Shown here one piece after another: positions 35,245-44,270 of a stretch of DNA of 64,000 nt. The DNA is from G963422745 sp963422745 (lineage in GTDB: Bacteria > Actinomycetota > Acidimicrobiia > Acidimicrobiales > Aldehydirespiratoraceae). Numbering within the stretch: the stretch's first letter is position 1; each line of letters opens with the position of its first letter. Below the pieces are notes generated by a model. That model was not told the origin of the DNA. It saw only the letters and a program-made list of their open reading frames with translations, and searched no databases. Location of the stretch: assembly GCA_963422745.1 (NCBI GenBank), contig OY730477.1, forward strand, positions 2,356,001 through 2,420,000, given 5' to 3'. The translations under genes and the position numbers were made by a program.

Positions 35245-37595
35245 GTGTTGGCCTCCTCGGGCACAGGACTCGCAATGAGCAGGTCGGTCGATCGAACGGG
35301 AGCTCTCGGAAGTTCAAGGCCCGTCGCGTCACGAAGCGCGTTCAGAATCGCTGGGGTCGACGAGAGGTTAGGTGGTTCCCCCACGCCGTTCAGCCCGTAG
35401 GGAGCGTCGGGGTGGGGGAACTCGAACACCTGCAGATTCATGGGAGGGACGTCGAGCATGGTCGGAATCAGGTAGTCGGTGAATGAGGGATTCTTGATGT
35501 GTCCGTCATCGATCCGAATCTCTTCCATGACGGCAAGGCCGAGGCCTTGCACGGTCCCGCCCTCGATCTGGCCCTCGACGGCAAGCGGGTTGAGCGCCTT
35601 GCCGACGTCTTGCGCGGTCGCCATCTCGACGACCCGAAGCAAACCCAACTCGACGTCCACGTCAACCACAGCTCTGTGTGCGGCGTACGCGAACGCGACG
35701 TGTGCGTCTCCTTGACCGCGCTCGGGATCGATGCCCTCGGTGCGACGATGGTGATAGGTGTGAGTCGCCGAGATCGACTCCTCTCCCAACACCTCCCGGA
35801 CCTCTACCAGCTCCCGACCGTCGTGGGCGCGAGAAATCGTCGTACCTGTGAGTCGCAACGAGCCGCTCGGCTCCTCGACGATCGCAGCGGCTCGCTCGAG
35901 AAGTTCGTGGCGAACCGCCGCGCAAGCGCCGAGGATGGCCCCGCAGCTCATCCAGCTCTGCCGGGACGCCGAAGACGCGCCCGACTCGGCAATCAGTGTG
36001 TCCTTTTCACCGAGCAGGACATGATGCACGCCGAGTTCGGTTCGCGCCACCTGGGTCTCCAGCGTGACGATGCCCTGGCCCAGTTCAGGCGCCGCGCAAT
36101 ACACCTCGGCAACCGGCTCGCCGTCGCGTATCCACATCGTCACCCGTGCGGTTGAGGTGTCGTCGACGCCGCCGGAGAAACCGATGGCCTTCATTCCCAG
36201 CGCGTATCCGACGCCGCGTCGAATGCCCTCGCCGTGGGTGACATTTCCGACGCCCCCGGGTCGAGTTCGGAGATCTGCCTCACTGTCTTCGAGTGCCGGT
36301 GGCAGGGGCAGGTCGCGTAGATGGGCGAGGAGCACGTTGGCTGGCGCGGGCCCGTCGATGACCTGCCCGGTAGGCAAAGCGTCACCTTCGCCGATGACGT
36401 TGTGTGCGCGCAGCTCAAGGGGATGCATCTGCAGCGCAATCGCCAGCCGATCCATGGCCGATTCGATGGCGTAACACGACTGCACCGCACCGAATCCGCG
36501 CATGGCCCCGCACGGTGGTGTGTTGGTGTACGTGGCGTAGCCGTCGATCGAAACGTTGTCGCACCTGTATGCGCCAGCAGCGAAGTACGAGGCGTTGGCT
36601 ATGACGATCTCCGAAGTGGACGTGTACGCGCCGCCATCGAGCACCAGCCGGACGTTCGAGAAGACGAGGCGTCCGTCGCTTGTTGCGCCCAACTCCACCC
36701 GGGCGCTGGCAGGGTGGCGGTGCACGTGGCCGAAGAAGGACTCTTGGCGGTTGTAGACCATTCGCACGGGTCGTCTCGTCCGCAACGCGAGCAAACAGGC
36801 GTGGATGTGGACGTTCAGGTCCTCCTTGCCTCCGAATGCCCCACCGACGCCCGACAGGACGAGCCGCACCTGCTCTTCGCGTAGCCCGAGGCTGGCGACG
36901 ACCTGTTTGTGGTCGAGGTGAAGGTTCTGGCACGAAACGTGCAGCTCGACGCCACCGTCGCCGAGAGGTAAGGCCAACCCCGACTCCGGCCCGAGAAACG
37001 CGGGGTCCTGTGTTCCGAGTTCGTAGTGGGCCGAGATCGTCACATCGGCGCGGTCACGCGCTGCGTCGACGTCCCCGTGGCGGATCCTTACGTGTCGGGC
37101 CAGACCGCCGTTCGGGAATTGATGTAGTTCTTCGCGCACCGCCGCTTCCGGGTCGGTCTCAGGAGGCAACACCGCGTAACGCACCTCGATGAGGTCGCAG
37201 GCCCTCCGCGCGATCTCGGGATGCGTGGCCGCGGCAATCGCCACCGGTTGTCCCTGATAGCGCACCTCGTCGATCGCCAGAACGGGTTGATCCGCGACTT
37301 TCATGCCGTACTTCTTCGCTCCGGCAACGTCGCGATGGGTAAGAACGGCTGCGACGCCATCGAGGCCCTCGGCCGGTGAGGTGTCGACGGACAGGAGACG
37401 TGCCCGCGGATGGGGGCTGCGAAGCGTGACGCCCCACAGAGAGCCGGGATGGTGCTCATCGGAGGAGTAGACGAAGCTGCCGTCGACCTTGGGCACCCCG
37501 TCGGGCCTGTCGGCCGACTCGCCGACGCCTTGTTTGATGATGCCTTGTTCGTTATCAACAGCAGTCGTCGCCGCGTCGATCATGGTCATGGTCAT
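35241..37595 (-). CDS. Molybdenum hydroxylase large subunit (xanthine dehydrogenase/CoxL family)
   Basis: The 784-residue protein has the xanthine-oxidase-type molybdopterin domains: GVGESADRPDGVPKVDGSFVY, FLGPESGLA, GGAFGGKED, CGAMRGFGAVQ and the late GVGEPPNLSSTPAILNA with the conserved catalytic Glu. ATG 37595, overlapping the GTPase stop, is chosen; the longer frame to 37802 lies wholly inside the GTPase gene. The start has TMTM from a short ATGACC repeat. With the two small subunits it hydroxylates a heterocycle or aldehyde using water. No AYRSF-type CO dehydrogenase loop was seen, so CO oxidation is unlikely. Confidence 0.92.
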   Translation of the reverse strand: MTMTMIDAATTAVDNEQGIIKQGVGESADRPDGVPKVDGSFVYSSDEHHPGSLWGVTLRSPHPRARLLSVDTSPAEGLDGVAAVLTHRDVAGAKKYGMKVADQPVLAIDEVRYQGQPVAIAAATHPEIARRACDLIEVRYAVLPPETDPEAAVREELHQFPNGGLARHVRIRHGDVDAARDRADVTISAHYELGTQDPAFLGPESGLALPLGDGGVELHVSCQNLHLDHKQVVASLGLREEQVRLVLSGVGGAFGGKEDLNVHIHACLLALRTRRPVRMVYNRQESFFGHVHRHPASARVELGATSDGRLVFSNVRLVLDGGAYTSTSEIVIANASYFAAGAYRCDNVSIDGYATYTNTPPCGAMRGFGAVQSCYAIESAMDRLAIALQMHPLELRAHNVIGEGDALPTGQVIDGPAPANVLLAHLRDLPLPPALEDSEADLRTRPGGVGNVTHGEGIRRGVGYALGMKAIGFSGGVDDTSTARVTMWIRDGEPVAEVYCAAPELGQGIVTLETQVARTELGVHHVLLGEKDTLIAESGASSASRQSWMSCGAILGACAAVRHELLERAAAIVEEPSGSLRLTGTTISRAHDGRELVEVREVLGEESISATHTYHHRRTEGIDPERGQGDAHVAFAYAAHRAVVDVDVELGLLRVVEMATAQDVGKALNPLAVEGQIEGGTVQGLGLAVMEEIRIDDGHIKNPSFTDYLIPTMLDVPPMNLQVFEFPHPDAPYGLNGVGEPPNLSSTPAILNALRDATGLELPRAPVRSTDLLIASPVPEEANT

Positions 37596-38635
37596 GGTCT
37601 TGAGTCTTCTCGGATGGCGACGGCGCATGCGAAAACCCGACGTTCGAGGTCGGCTGTGTCGAGGTGCTTGCCGATGAAGACGAGGCGGCTGTCGCGGTGG
37701 TCTGTGGGCCACGGGTCGAGGTCGTGCATTTCCCACATCGAGTGGACACCCTGGAGCGCAACCCGGTTCGGGTTTCCTGCAATCGCGAGCACGCCCTTCC
37801 ATCTCAGCAGATCAGCGCCCAACTGCTTGGCGATCGAGGAGGCCGCAGACTCTATTGCGCCGAACTCGAGCTCGCCCGGCACGCGAATCGAATGGGTCCC
37901 GATATCGGGGTCGTGAGAGTGGACGTAGTGTTCGTCGAGGAACCTCGGATCGCTGGCGGCTCTTTGTGAGTACTCGAACGAGCGGGTGCCGAGGATGCCG
38001 TCGAGGTTCACTTCGGCGTAGCTCGATGTCACGATCTCGGATCGCTGATTCAGATCGCGGATCCGTGAAGCGATTCGCCCGGCGGTCTCTTCATCGACCA
38101 GGTCGACCTTGTTGAGGATGATCCGATCTGCGCTCACGATCTGATCAACCGCCTGGTTGTCGATGCCGTCGTAGCGGACGTCGTCGAGGTGCCGTTCGAT
38201 GTGGGCCGCATCTATCAGCGTCACGATGGCGTCGAGGGTCACCTCGTCGAGCACCGGGTCGTCCACGAAGAAGGACTGGGCGACAGGCATAGGATCGGCC
38301 AGGCCGCTCGTCTCTAACAGGATGTAGTCGAGCTCATAGTCACGGCTCATCAACTCGCGCAGGACGTGCAACAGATCGCTGCGGACCGAAGCAACGCAGC
38401 AGATGCAGCCGTTTGCCATCTCGTAGATCTCTTCGTCAGAAGCGACGACGAGATCGGAGTCGATGTCGATCTCACCAGCCTCGTTTTCGACAATCGCGAT
38501 CCTCTTGCCATGCTGTTCTCGCAGGATGTAGTTGAGCAGGGTCGTCTTTCCCGACCCGAGAAAACCGGTAAGGATCGTTGCTGGCACCTTGGTCGCCGCA
38601 GCCTTGTTCGCCGCAGTCTTGGTCGCCGCAGTCAT
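37592..38635 (-). CDS. COG0523 (CobW/G3E) GTPase, probable metal chaperone
   Basis: The 347-residue protein has Walker A GFLGSGKTTLLN, the CXCC metal motif NGCICC, ETSGLADP (switch region) and NKVD for guanine specificity, then a CobW C-terminal domain ending in VAIREDSRP. The first 15 residues are a TKTAANKAAATK repeat produced by in-frame DNA duplication. Placement between the 2Fe-2S and Mo subunits, with overlaps on both sides, suggests delivery of a metal to the hydroxylase or to the amidohydrolase. Confidence 0.9.
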   Translation of the reverse strand: MTAATKTAANKAAATKVPATILTGFLGSGKTTLLNYILREQHGKRIAIVENEAGEIDIDSDLVVASDEEIYEMANGCICCVASVRSDLLHVLRELMSRDYELDYILLETSGLADPMPVAQSFFVDDPVLDEVTLDAIVTLIDAAHIERHLDDVRYDGIDNQAVDQIVSADRIILNKVDLVDEETAGRIASRIRDLNQRSEIVTSSYAEVNLDGILGTRSFEYSQRAASDPRFLDEHYVHSHDPDIGTHSIRVPGELEFGAIESAASSIAKQLGADLLRWKGVLAIAGNPNRVALQGVHSMWEMHDLDPWPTDHRDSRLVFIGKHLDTADLERRVFACAVAIREDSRP

Positions 38636-39126
38636 GCGCCACCTCCCGGCTGTGCTGCCTGTGTCACCTGTGCTGCCGCCGCGTGCACCGCGTCCAGGAC
38701 CTTCTGGTAGCCGGTGCAGCGGCACAGGTTCCCGGAGAGCTCCTCGCGGACGGTCGGATCGTCAGGCGACGGGTGCTCACCTAGCAGCGAGTGCGTCGCC
38801 ATGATCATCCCCGGCGTGCAGAAGCCACACTGCACGGCACCGCAATCGAGAAACGCCCGCTGGATCGGGTGCAAGGAACCATCGGGGTCGGCAAGTCCCT
38901 CAACGGTGACGATCTCGCTGCCCTGAGCCTGACCGGCCGCCACCAAACAGGCGCACACGAGGACACCGTCCATGTAAATCGAACAGGACCCACACTCCCC
39001 CTGCTCGCACGCGTTCTTGGTTCCCCGGAGCCCGAGTCGCTCGCGAAGAAGCTCCAGCAGGCTCTCGAGATGCCAGACATCGTCGACGGTGTGCGAGCGC
39101 CCGTTGACGGTGAGCTCGACTCTCAC
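38632..39126 (-). CDS. Molybdenum hydroxylase 2Fe-2S subunit (CoxS/XdhC type)
   Basis: The 164-residue protein has the plant-type cluster motif CEQGECGSCSIYMDG and the second, helical cluster CGFCTPGMIM ... CRCTGYQK, the normal pair for small subunits. GTG start at 39126 overlaps the FAD-subunit stop. It carries electrons from the Mo centre to FAD. Confidence 0.93.
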   Translation of the reverse strand: MRVELTVNGRSHTVDDVWHLESLLELLRERLGLRGTKNACEQGECGSCSIYMDGVLVCACLVAAGQAQGSEIVTVEGLADPDGSLHPIQRAFLDCGAVQCGFCTPGMIMATHSLLGEHPSPDDPTVREELSGNLCRCTGYQKVLDAVHAAAAQVTQAAQPGGGA

Positions 39127-40049
39127 GAGGCCGCCTTTTCATCTAGTGCTGCTTTTTCATCTAATGCCGCCTCTTCATCGAGTTCGGACCAGATCCAGGT
39201 GGCGCACCGGCGGGCCAGAACACCGAGCCCGCGTCGGCGGTATAGGGCGGTTCCGCGAACGTCGTCTATCGGTGCTGCTGCCTCCGCCACGGCCGCACCG
39301 AACGCCTGGACCACGTCGAGTTCGGGAGGGCCGGGGGCCGACCATCGATCGCTCAACGCCTCCTCGAGTAGCTCTTCGGCTCCCCGAGCGCGCAGCGGCG
39401 TGGGCCCGGCTGAGCCGATCCCGGTGCCCACCCGACCTGTTGTCGGATCGAGGCTGACCGCGAACGACACAGTCGCGATGACCATCGCATTTCGCGGGCC
39501 GATCTTGGCGAACTGCTGCGGGCCGGTGGCGACGGGAATGTGGATCGCCCGAATGAGCTCGTCATCGGCCAGTGAGGAACGCTTGGGGCCGATGAAGAAA
39601 TCGTCGATGTCGATGATCCGCTCACCGCGCAGCGACGCGGTCTCGACGCGTGCCCAACAAGCAAGCAACGGTGGATGAGAGTCGCCAGCCGGCGACGCGG
39701 TCGCGAGATTCCCGCCGACGGTTCCCTTGTTGCGGATCTGCGGCGAGCCGACCGTTCTCGCAGCCAGTGCAAGGGCCGGACAGTCGACCGACAGCTCTCG
39801 CACGATCCGGCTGTAGGGCACCCCGGCTCCGAGGCGAACGGTGTGGCCGTTGTCGACAAGGTCCCACTGCGCGAGTTCTGCCAGCGCGGAGAGGTCCAGG
39901 AGTCCATCGGGTCGTGCGCGATCGAAGTTGACATCCACCATAAGGTCGGTGCCTCCGCATATGGGGCGTAGCTCGGGTCTGGTGGATCGAATCTCGAGAG
40001 CCTCGGACCAGTCGAGTGGTCGCATCACCGACCCGGTGGCGCTCGCCAT
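39123..40049 (-). CDS. Molybdenum hydroxylase FAD subunit (CoxM type)
   Basis: The protein of about 308 residues has FAD-binding PICGGTDLMVD and NKGTVGGNLATASPAGD, followed by the CO_deh_flav_C domain. Starts at 40049 and 40025 are both possible; the latter gives the family-like MRPLDWSEA. The C-terminus ends in EEAALDEKAALDEKAAS, a repeat from an in-frame duplication. First gene of the long minus-strand operon. Confidence 0.9.
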   Translation of the reverse strand: MASATGSVMRPLDWSEALEIRSTRPELRPICGGTDLMVDVNFDRARPDGLLDLSALAELAQWDLVDNGHTVRLGAGVPYSRIVRELSVDCPALALAARTVGSPQIRNKGTVGGNLATASPAGDSHPPLLACWARVETASLRGERIIDIDDFFIGPKRSSLADDELIRAIHIPVATGPQQFAKIGPRNAMVIATVSFAVSLDPTTGRVGTGIGSAGPTPLRARGAEELLEEALSDRWSAPGPPELDVVQAFGAAVAEAAAPIDDVRGTALYRRRGLGVLARRCATWIWSELDEEAALDEKAALDEKAAS

Positions 40050-40083
40050 GGGCGACAGATCGGCTCCGAACACGAAGATATAT

Positions 40084-40095
40084 GTTACATGTCAC
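40084..40095. promoter_or_regulatory. Candidate operator/promoter region of the hydroxylase operon
   Basis: GTTACATGTCAC is a near-palindrome (10 of 12) in the 306-base gap 40050-40355 between the FAD subunit and the divergent plus-strand gene, within a local A/T-rich stretch (ATATATGTTACAT) likely to hold the minus-strand promoter. GntR- or MarR-type binding is possible. No regulator gene is adjacent. Confidence 0.35.
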
Positions 40096-40355
40096 CTGCC
40101 ATGCCATGAGCACCTCAATAGGCCCTACATCCCCTCCCGGCCCGGGCCTCTCCCGGCCAAGACCCCCCATAGGATCCGCTTCCGCCCCGGTCACCTCCGG
40201 GGTCGGCAGAGTCGTGCGGCTCGGTTGCTTTTTTTCTAGTGGATTGCGCACTCTCTCCGATCTCCGCATGCAGGATCCGGGTCGTCGAGACGACTCCGGA
40301 CCCGCCCCCGGTACTGATATGGTGCGGTGCGCACAAACCGAAGCGAGCAAGGCGA

Positions 40356-41126
40356 ATGACTAAGGCAGCAGCCAGAGGAGAAACCAACACCACGATCCGA
40401 GTGCATACGTTGGCTGGACGTGCTCGTGCTCGCTTCGCTGCGGCCGTTAGCACCCGCAGAGCGAGATCCGCACCCGCAGAGCGAAATCCGCCGGTGGCTG
40501 ATGGAGCAATCGAGTTAACCGTTGAAGGTCGCTTCCGTGGGCTGGAGCCGGATTCCGAGGAGGACGAATACAGCATCTTTCGATCAGCCGGTGCGTATCT
40601 GGGCCTGATAGATGGCTCTCTTGATCTGGTCGGCATGCACGAAGCCGCGTTGACTTCAGGCCCGGATACGCACCGGCTGGACATCAGCGTCGGGCCGAAC
40701 TCCACCGGGTCAGCAGTCCTGCCTCTCGTGTGTGTCACTGCGGGACTAGCGTGCGAGAGGCTCGGTATGGAGTCGCTGCATCAGGTTCGTCTGGTCTTCG
40801 CCCATTGGATGCTCGTTCCCGACCGGGATCACCTCGTCGGGTCTCTGAACTGGGTTACGTCTGCACAGAACAACATCAAAGTGCTCGATTTCGATATCGA
40901 GTTCGAGAACCTGAAGCCGGGTTCTATTGAGGTGAGACCGCCGCTTCGAGCGGGCCCCGTCTCTGTGGTGGAGTCCAGGGAGGGCAACCATGGGTCAGGA
41001 GTTCGGATCACTGGAAGCATCGCGACGCGGGGTTGGTCGGTTCCCTCCGCCGGTTGGCTCGCGTCCTATCTGACGGACTGGGCTGACAAAGGTTCTCCGT
41101 CAGCCGTAGTCCTGCGCGAACGCTAG
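40356..41126 (+). CDS. Hypothetical protein
   Basis: The 256-residue protein starts at ATG 40356. The first 45 residues are Arg/Ala-rich and contain a small duplication (RSAPAERNPP preceded by a similar DNA segment). The rest has GRFRGLEPDSEEDEYSIFRSAG and FDIEFENLKPGSIEV and looks like a soluble alpha/beta protein. No family recognised. It marks the left edge of the defence island, and nearby genes give no function. Confidence 0.6.
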   Translation: MTKAAARGETNTTIRVHTLAGRARARFAAAVSTRRARSAPAERNPPVADGAIELTVEGRFRGLEPDSEEDEYSIFRSAGAYLGLIDGSLDLVGMHEAALTSGPDTHRLDISVGPNSTGSAVLPLVCVTAGLACERLGMESLHQVRLVFAHWMLVPDRDHLVGSLNWVTSAQNNIKVLDFDIEFENLKPGSIEVRPPLRAGPVSVVESREGNHGSGVRITGSIATRGWSVPSAGWLASYLTDWADKGSPSAVVLRER

Positions 41127-41173
41127 GTGGCGTTCAGGTCATGTTCCGCGGTCCCGGACTGCGCGGTCTCGGA

Positions 41174-41362
41174 ATGCTCTGGGAGCTAAGAACCACCGAG
41201 TTGGGGCTATGCGTCCTTGTACTTGCCGCTGCTTGTGGCGGCGATGCACCCGAGCCCCAGAGCGTCGTCGTCGATGAGCTGCCACCCGATGACGTCGATG
41301 CCTTATACGCGTGGGTCAGCGAACCGATCCTAGATCCGGACGCGTGGGTCAAGCTGCACTAG
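41174..41362 (+). CDS. Possible short lipoprotein
   Basis: The 62-residue frame has a hydrophobic segment ending VLVLAAA then Cys-GGDAPEP, a convincing lipobox, and then only about 40 acidic residues (VVVDELPPDDVDALYAW). It may be a small lipoprotein or the start of a truncated one. Starts at 41141 or 41174 are possible. Confidence 0.35.
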   Translation: MLWELRTTELGLCVLVLAAACGGDAPEPQSVVVDELPPDDVDALYAWVSEPILDPDAWVKLH

Positions 41363-41483
41363 TCTACCTCCACCGTTGACATCGACGGCCGCGACAGATT
41401 CTCTTGCACGCCAAGGAACCGGCCGGGTGCGGGAGCCCGGTGCCAGAACCCGACGTTATCGGTGTGGAACGCTCCAACAGCCG

Positions 41484-41530
41484 ATATAGATAATGCTGCG
41501 TTTATCACATTTATTGTGTATTATGCAGCA
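41484..41530 (+). promoter_or_regulatory. Promoter with nested inverted repeats before AbiEi
   Basis: TGCTGC (41494-41499) and GCAGCA (41525-41530) form an outer inverted repeat around TCACA-TTTAT-TGTGT, immediately before the AbiEi start. -10-like elements TATAGATAAT and TATTAT overlap it. AbiEi antitoxins are known to autorepress at inverted repeats upstream of their gene. Confidence 0.5.
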
Positions 41531-41531
41531 T

Positions 41532-42140
41532 ATGAAGGTTCGGCTCCATGTACCGTCTCGTCTCGAAGACGTCGCTGAAGCCCAACAAGGCTACTTCACG
41601 GCTGCCCAAGCCGCCGCGGCCGGGCTGCGCGGCGCTGAACTCGAACGCGGGGTGCAGTATCGGCAGATCCGTCGCCTTGGCTCCGGGGTGTATCGCGTCG
41701 TCGGTGCTGGGTTCGACCGTCACGAGACGCTTCGCGTGGCGTGGCTTCGCCTGACGCACGACGTTGGTCCGTTGGACCGGCTGTATGGCCCGTCGTTGTG
41801 GGTGGCGGGTCGATCTGCGGCGATCGTTCACGGCTTCGGGGACTTCATTGCCGATGTTCCTGAGTTCATTTCGACGAGACGCCGGCAACCTCGGATGTCG
41901 GTGTCGATCGCGGTGCGTCGCGATGGGCTCCGCGATGAAGAGTGGGGCATTGAGGATGGGTTCGTGCTGACATCGGTGGTGCGCACGTTCACGGATCTTG
42001 TCGCGGCGCACCTTGATGGTGGCCATATCGGCGGTTTTGTTCGCGATGCCATGAATGCGCGGGCCGTGCAGCTCCATGAACTCGAGGAAGCTGCCCCCGC
42101 AGTGGACGTGAACGCACTTGTCGCGATGGCGGAGAAGTAG
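41532..42140 (+). CDS. abiEi: AbiEi-family antitoxin (type IV TA), partner of a truncated AbiEii
   Basis: The 202-residue protein has the AbiEi_4-type N-terminal winged helix (GYFTAAQAAAAGLRGAELERGVQYRQIRRLGSGVYR) and a C-terminal domain with LTSVVRTFTDLVAAHLDGG, diagnostic of the family. ATG 41532 or 41523 can start it. The nucleotidyltransferase partner follows after seven bases but is broken. Confidence 0.85.
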   Translation: MKVRLHVPSRLEDVAEAQQGYFTAAQAAAAGLRGAELERGVQYRQIRRLGSGVYRVVGAGFDRHETLRVAWLRLTHDVGPLDRLYGPSLWVAGRSAAIVHGFGDFIADVPEFISTRRRQPRMSVSIAVRRDGLRDEEWGIEDGFVLTSVVRTFTDLVAAHLDGGHIGGFVRDAMNARAVQLHELEEAAPAVDVNALVAMAEK

Positions 42141-42147
42141 AGCAGCG

Positions 42148-42884
42148 ATGGGATCAGGTCGCTACAAGGCTCACGAGGCGTTTCAGCTGTCGCCGACGCC
42201 AGCCGCGCTCAGCTACAGCACGGCAACCGCGTTCGCTTCTGCGCTGGCAGACCGGTTCGCGACCGCGGCAAAGGCGACCGGTCGACCGATTACTGATCTT
42301 CGCCGCCAGTTCGCCTATGACCGGCTCCTAGCTCGGCTGTTCGGAGTCGCGCACGATCGGTGGGTGCTCAAAGGCGGGACCGGGCTGCTTGCCCGGCTGC
42401 CCGATCAAGCCCGCCACAGCATGGACATCGACCTGTACTACCAGGGCCAACTCGATGCTCTCGATGATGACCTGGCCACCGCAGCGAAGACTGACCTCGG
42501 CGACTTCTTCTCATTCCGCACGAAACAACGGGATCTCTCGGCGGAATCCATCCGGGCCGCAAGTTTCGAGCGACCGCGTTCCTGGGCGTGAAGGTCTTCG
42601 CCGAGTTCGGCATCGACGCAGTGCTCGCCACCAACATGACCGCCGACCCTGAACCGATCCCACCGCTCTCGCCGGTCGCCGTCGACGGGCTCCCAACGAC
42701 CGCCTACCGGGCCTACCCGATCGTCGATCTCGTCGCCGAGGTCGATGGCGTGAGCGTGTCTGAGGCCGTCCGAGACGCTATCAAGAGCCACATCGAGTCG
42801 CGCCGCGCAGATTATGCCTGCCAAGAACGACTTGCCGCGTCAATGGAGCGTCACCAGCGAATCCTCGACCGGTTGGCCAGCTAG
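42148..42884 (+). pseudogene. abiEii: AbiEii nucleotidyltransferase toxin, frameshifted and fused to the tail of another gene
   Basis: The first frame has the AbiEii core RWVLKGGTGLLARLPDQARHSMDIDLYY (GG and D-x-D). It stops at 42591; one extra G in CCGGGCC near 42556 joins it to GRKFRATAFLGVKVFAEFG and YRAYPIVDLVA. From about 42735 the protein no longer resembles AbiEii. The ending (VDGVSVSEAVRDAIKSHIES ... RILDRLAS) looks like the C-terminus of a ribbon-helix-helix antitoxin-like protein. The toxin is therefore both frameshifted and truncated by recombination, so it should be inactive. Confidence 0.75.
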
Positions 42885-43023
42885 GCCGCATGAACTATCT
42901 CGGGTTAGGTGAACTACCAGGCAACCCGACGAGGAGGAATCGGAGGGCACATCCAACGACGGCGAGACCACTGAGATCGGCCCCGTCTTCCGCGGGTCCG
43001 AACCGTCCCTTGACGCCTTTGCT

Positions 43024-44088
43024 GTGACCCAGCGCAGCCTTGCGTCCATCAACCTCTCAGCAATTCAGGCTGTCCTGCGCTCTGTGGAGCAGGCTGGCAC
43101 CTTCAAGAGGGTCCTCGAGGCCCAAGAGGCGATTACCGCGAACTTTGGTCGTTCGATCGACTTCTCCGGCATCTCTACCACCTACAAGGCAATCGCTGAC
43201 GCGAGCAGCGCCGCCGAAATGATGGCTGCCCAGAAGCAGTGGGCGGAACACCTCGCCAAGTCCATCGATTTCTCGGCGCTGAACCAGGCAAGCGCAGCGC
43301 TCCGCGAGTGGGCGCTAACCGACACCGCCTTCAACGAATCACTTCGCAAGCAGACCGAGTTCCTCACACGGATCGGTGAGAACATCACATGCAAGCTCAC
43401 AACGATCGACATCCGCGATCCGCTCGCGGCCCTCCCTGACAACCTTCGCGACGTGGATGCACTTGACAGCGTAGGGACAGTTGCATTCGATGAGGGCATT
43501 CCTCTCAGTTGGGTGCCACAGACCGAGATCGTCGTCCTGCTCATCGAAGCCGACGAAGCGAATGCTCGCATCGGCATCCTAACCGATCGCCGCGACGACA
43601 TCCTCGATGACTGCGAGAAGTCGCTTGCCCCTTTCGCGCATGAATGGGCCGTGCAGTGTCGTAGCGCAATCGGCGCGATGCGTGCCAACCTTGAGGAACC
43701 GTCACAGTCTCACGCGTCGAACATCATCGACAGCATCGTGCTCGGACTCCACGGCAAGAACGGCCGTGAACACGCCAAGACGCAGGCGCAGGAGGACTTC
43801 AATGAACTCCCACTGAAGCTTGTGGCCGAGAATCTCTCACTGCGGCCACTGTTTCGCGCCTTCACAAAGTGGTTCCCCCACACTGGCATCGACCCGCCGG
43901 ATCACTTCTCGCGCCACGCCACCTCGCACGCCGTTGGCCATCCCGGTGTGTTTACTCCGATCTCAGCACTCGTCGCAGTGATGCTCGCAACATCCCTAAC
44001 GATTCAGTACACCATTAAGAACCCGGGTACCGACGCCGCGGATTGGGACTCGCCGCCCGTAACCACCAACCGAAGCAATATATCGTAG
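43024..44088 (+). CDS. Hypothetical protein with a HEPN-like R-x4-H motif
   Basis: The 354-residue protein starts at GTG 43024; the frame is open upstream to 42913 without a standard start, so the N-terminus is uncertain. The first 130 residues contain repeats of the type FGRSIDFSGI / LAKSIDFSAL. The C-terminal third has DHFSRHATSHAVGHPGVF followed by a hydrophobic helix (ISALVAVMLATSLTIQY). R-H-A-T-S-H fits the HEPN ribonuclease R-x4-6-H motif, and the pattern resembles Abi-type C-termini. An RNase effector role is inference. Confidence 0.55.
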   Translation: MTQRSLASINLSAIQAVLRSVEQAGTFKRVLEAQEAITANFGRSIDFSGISTTYKAIADASSAAEMMAAQKQWAEHLAKSIDFSALNQASAALREWALTDTAFNESLRKQTEFLTRIGENITCKLTTIDIRDPLAALPDNLRDVDALDSVGTVAFDEGIPLSWVPQTEIVVLLIEADEANARIGILTDRRDDILDDCEKSLAPFAHEWAVQCRSAIGAMRANLEEPSQSHASNIIDSIVLGLHGKNGREHAKTQAQEDFNELPLKLVAENLSLRPLFRAFTKWFPHTGIDPPDHFSRHATSHAVGHPGVFTPISALVAVMLATSLTIQYTIKNPGTDAADWDSPPVTTNRSNIS

Positions 44089-44270
44089 GAGTCAGGCCTT
44101 CTAATGAGTAGATCCGTCGATCACATCCGGCCTGCACGATATTGCCGGATCTCCAGGGTCGCAGCGTGAGCGAAGTGCCTGGTCAACAAGCCAGCTCGGT
44201 GGATCGCACGGGCTGCGCCGAGCTTCATGCTGCTAGAAGGTCTAAGAGATTCTCGTTACACTTAGCTCTC

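Noticed and set aside
35241..37595. Carbon monoxide dehydrogenase (CoxL)
   Set aside because: The CoxL active-site loop with its Cys (AYRCSFR type) was not found, and the neighbours are decarboxylases and a BMP importer.
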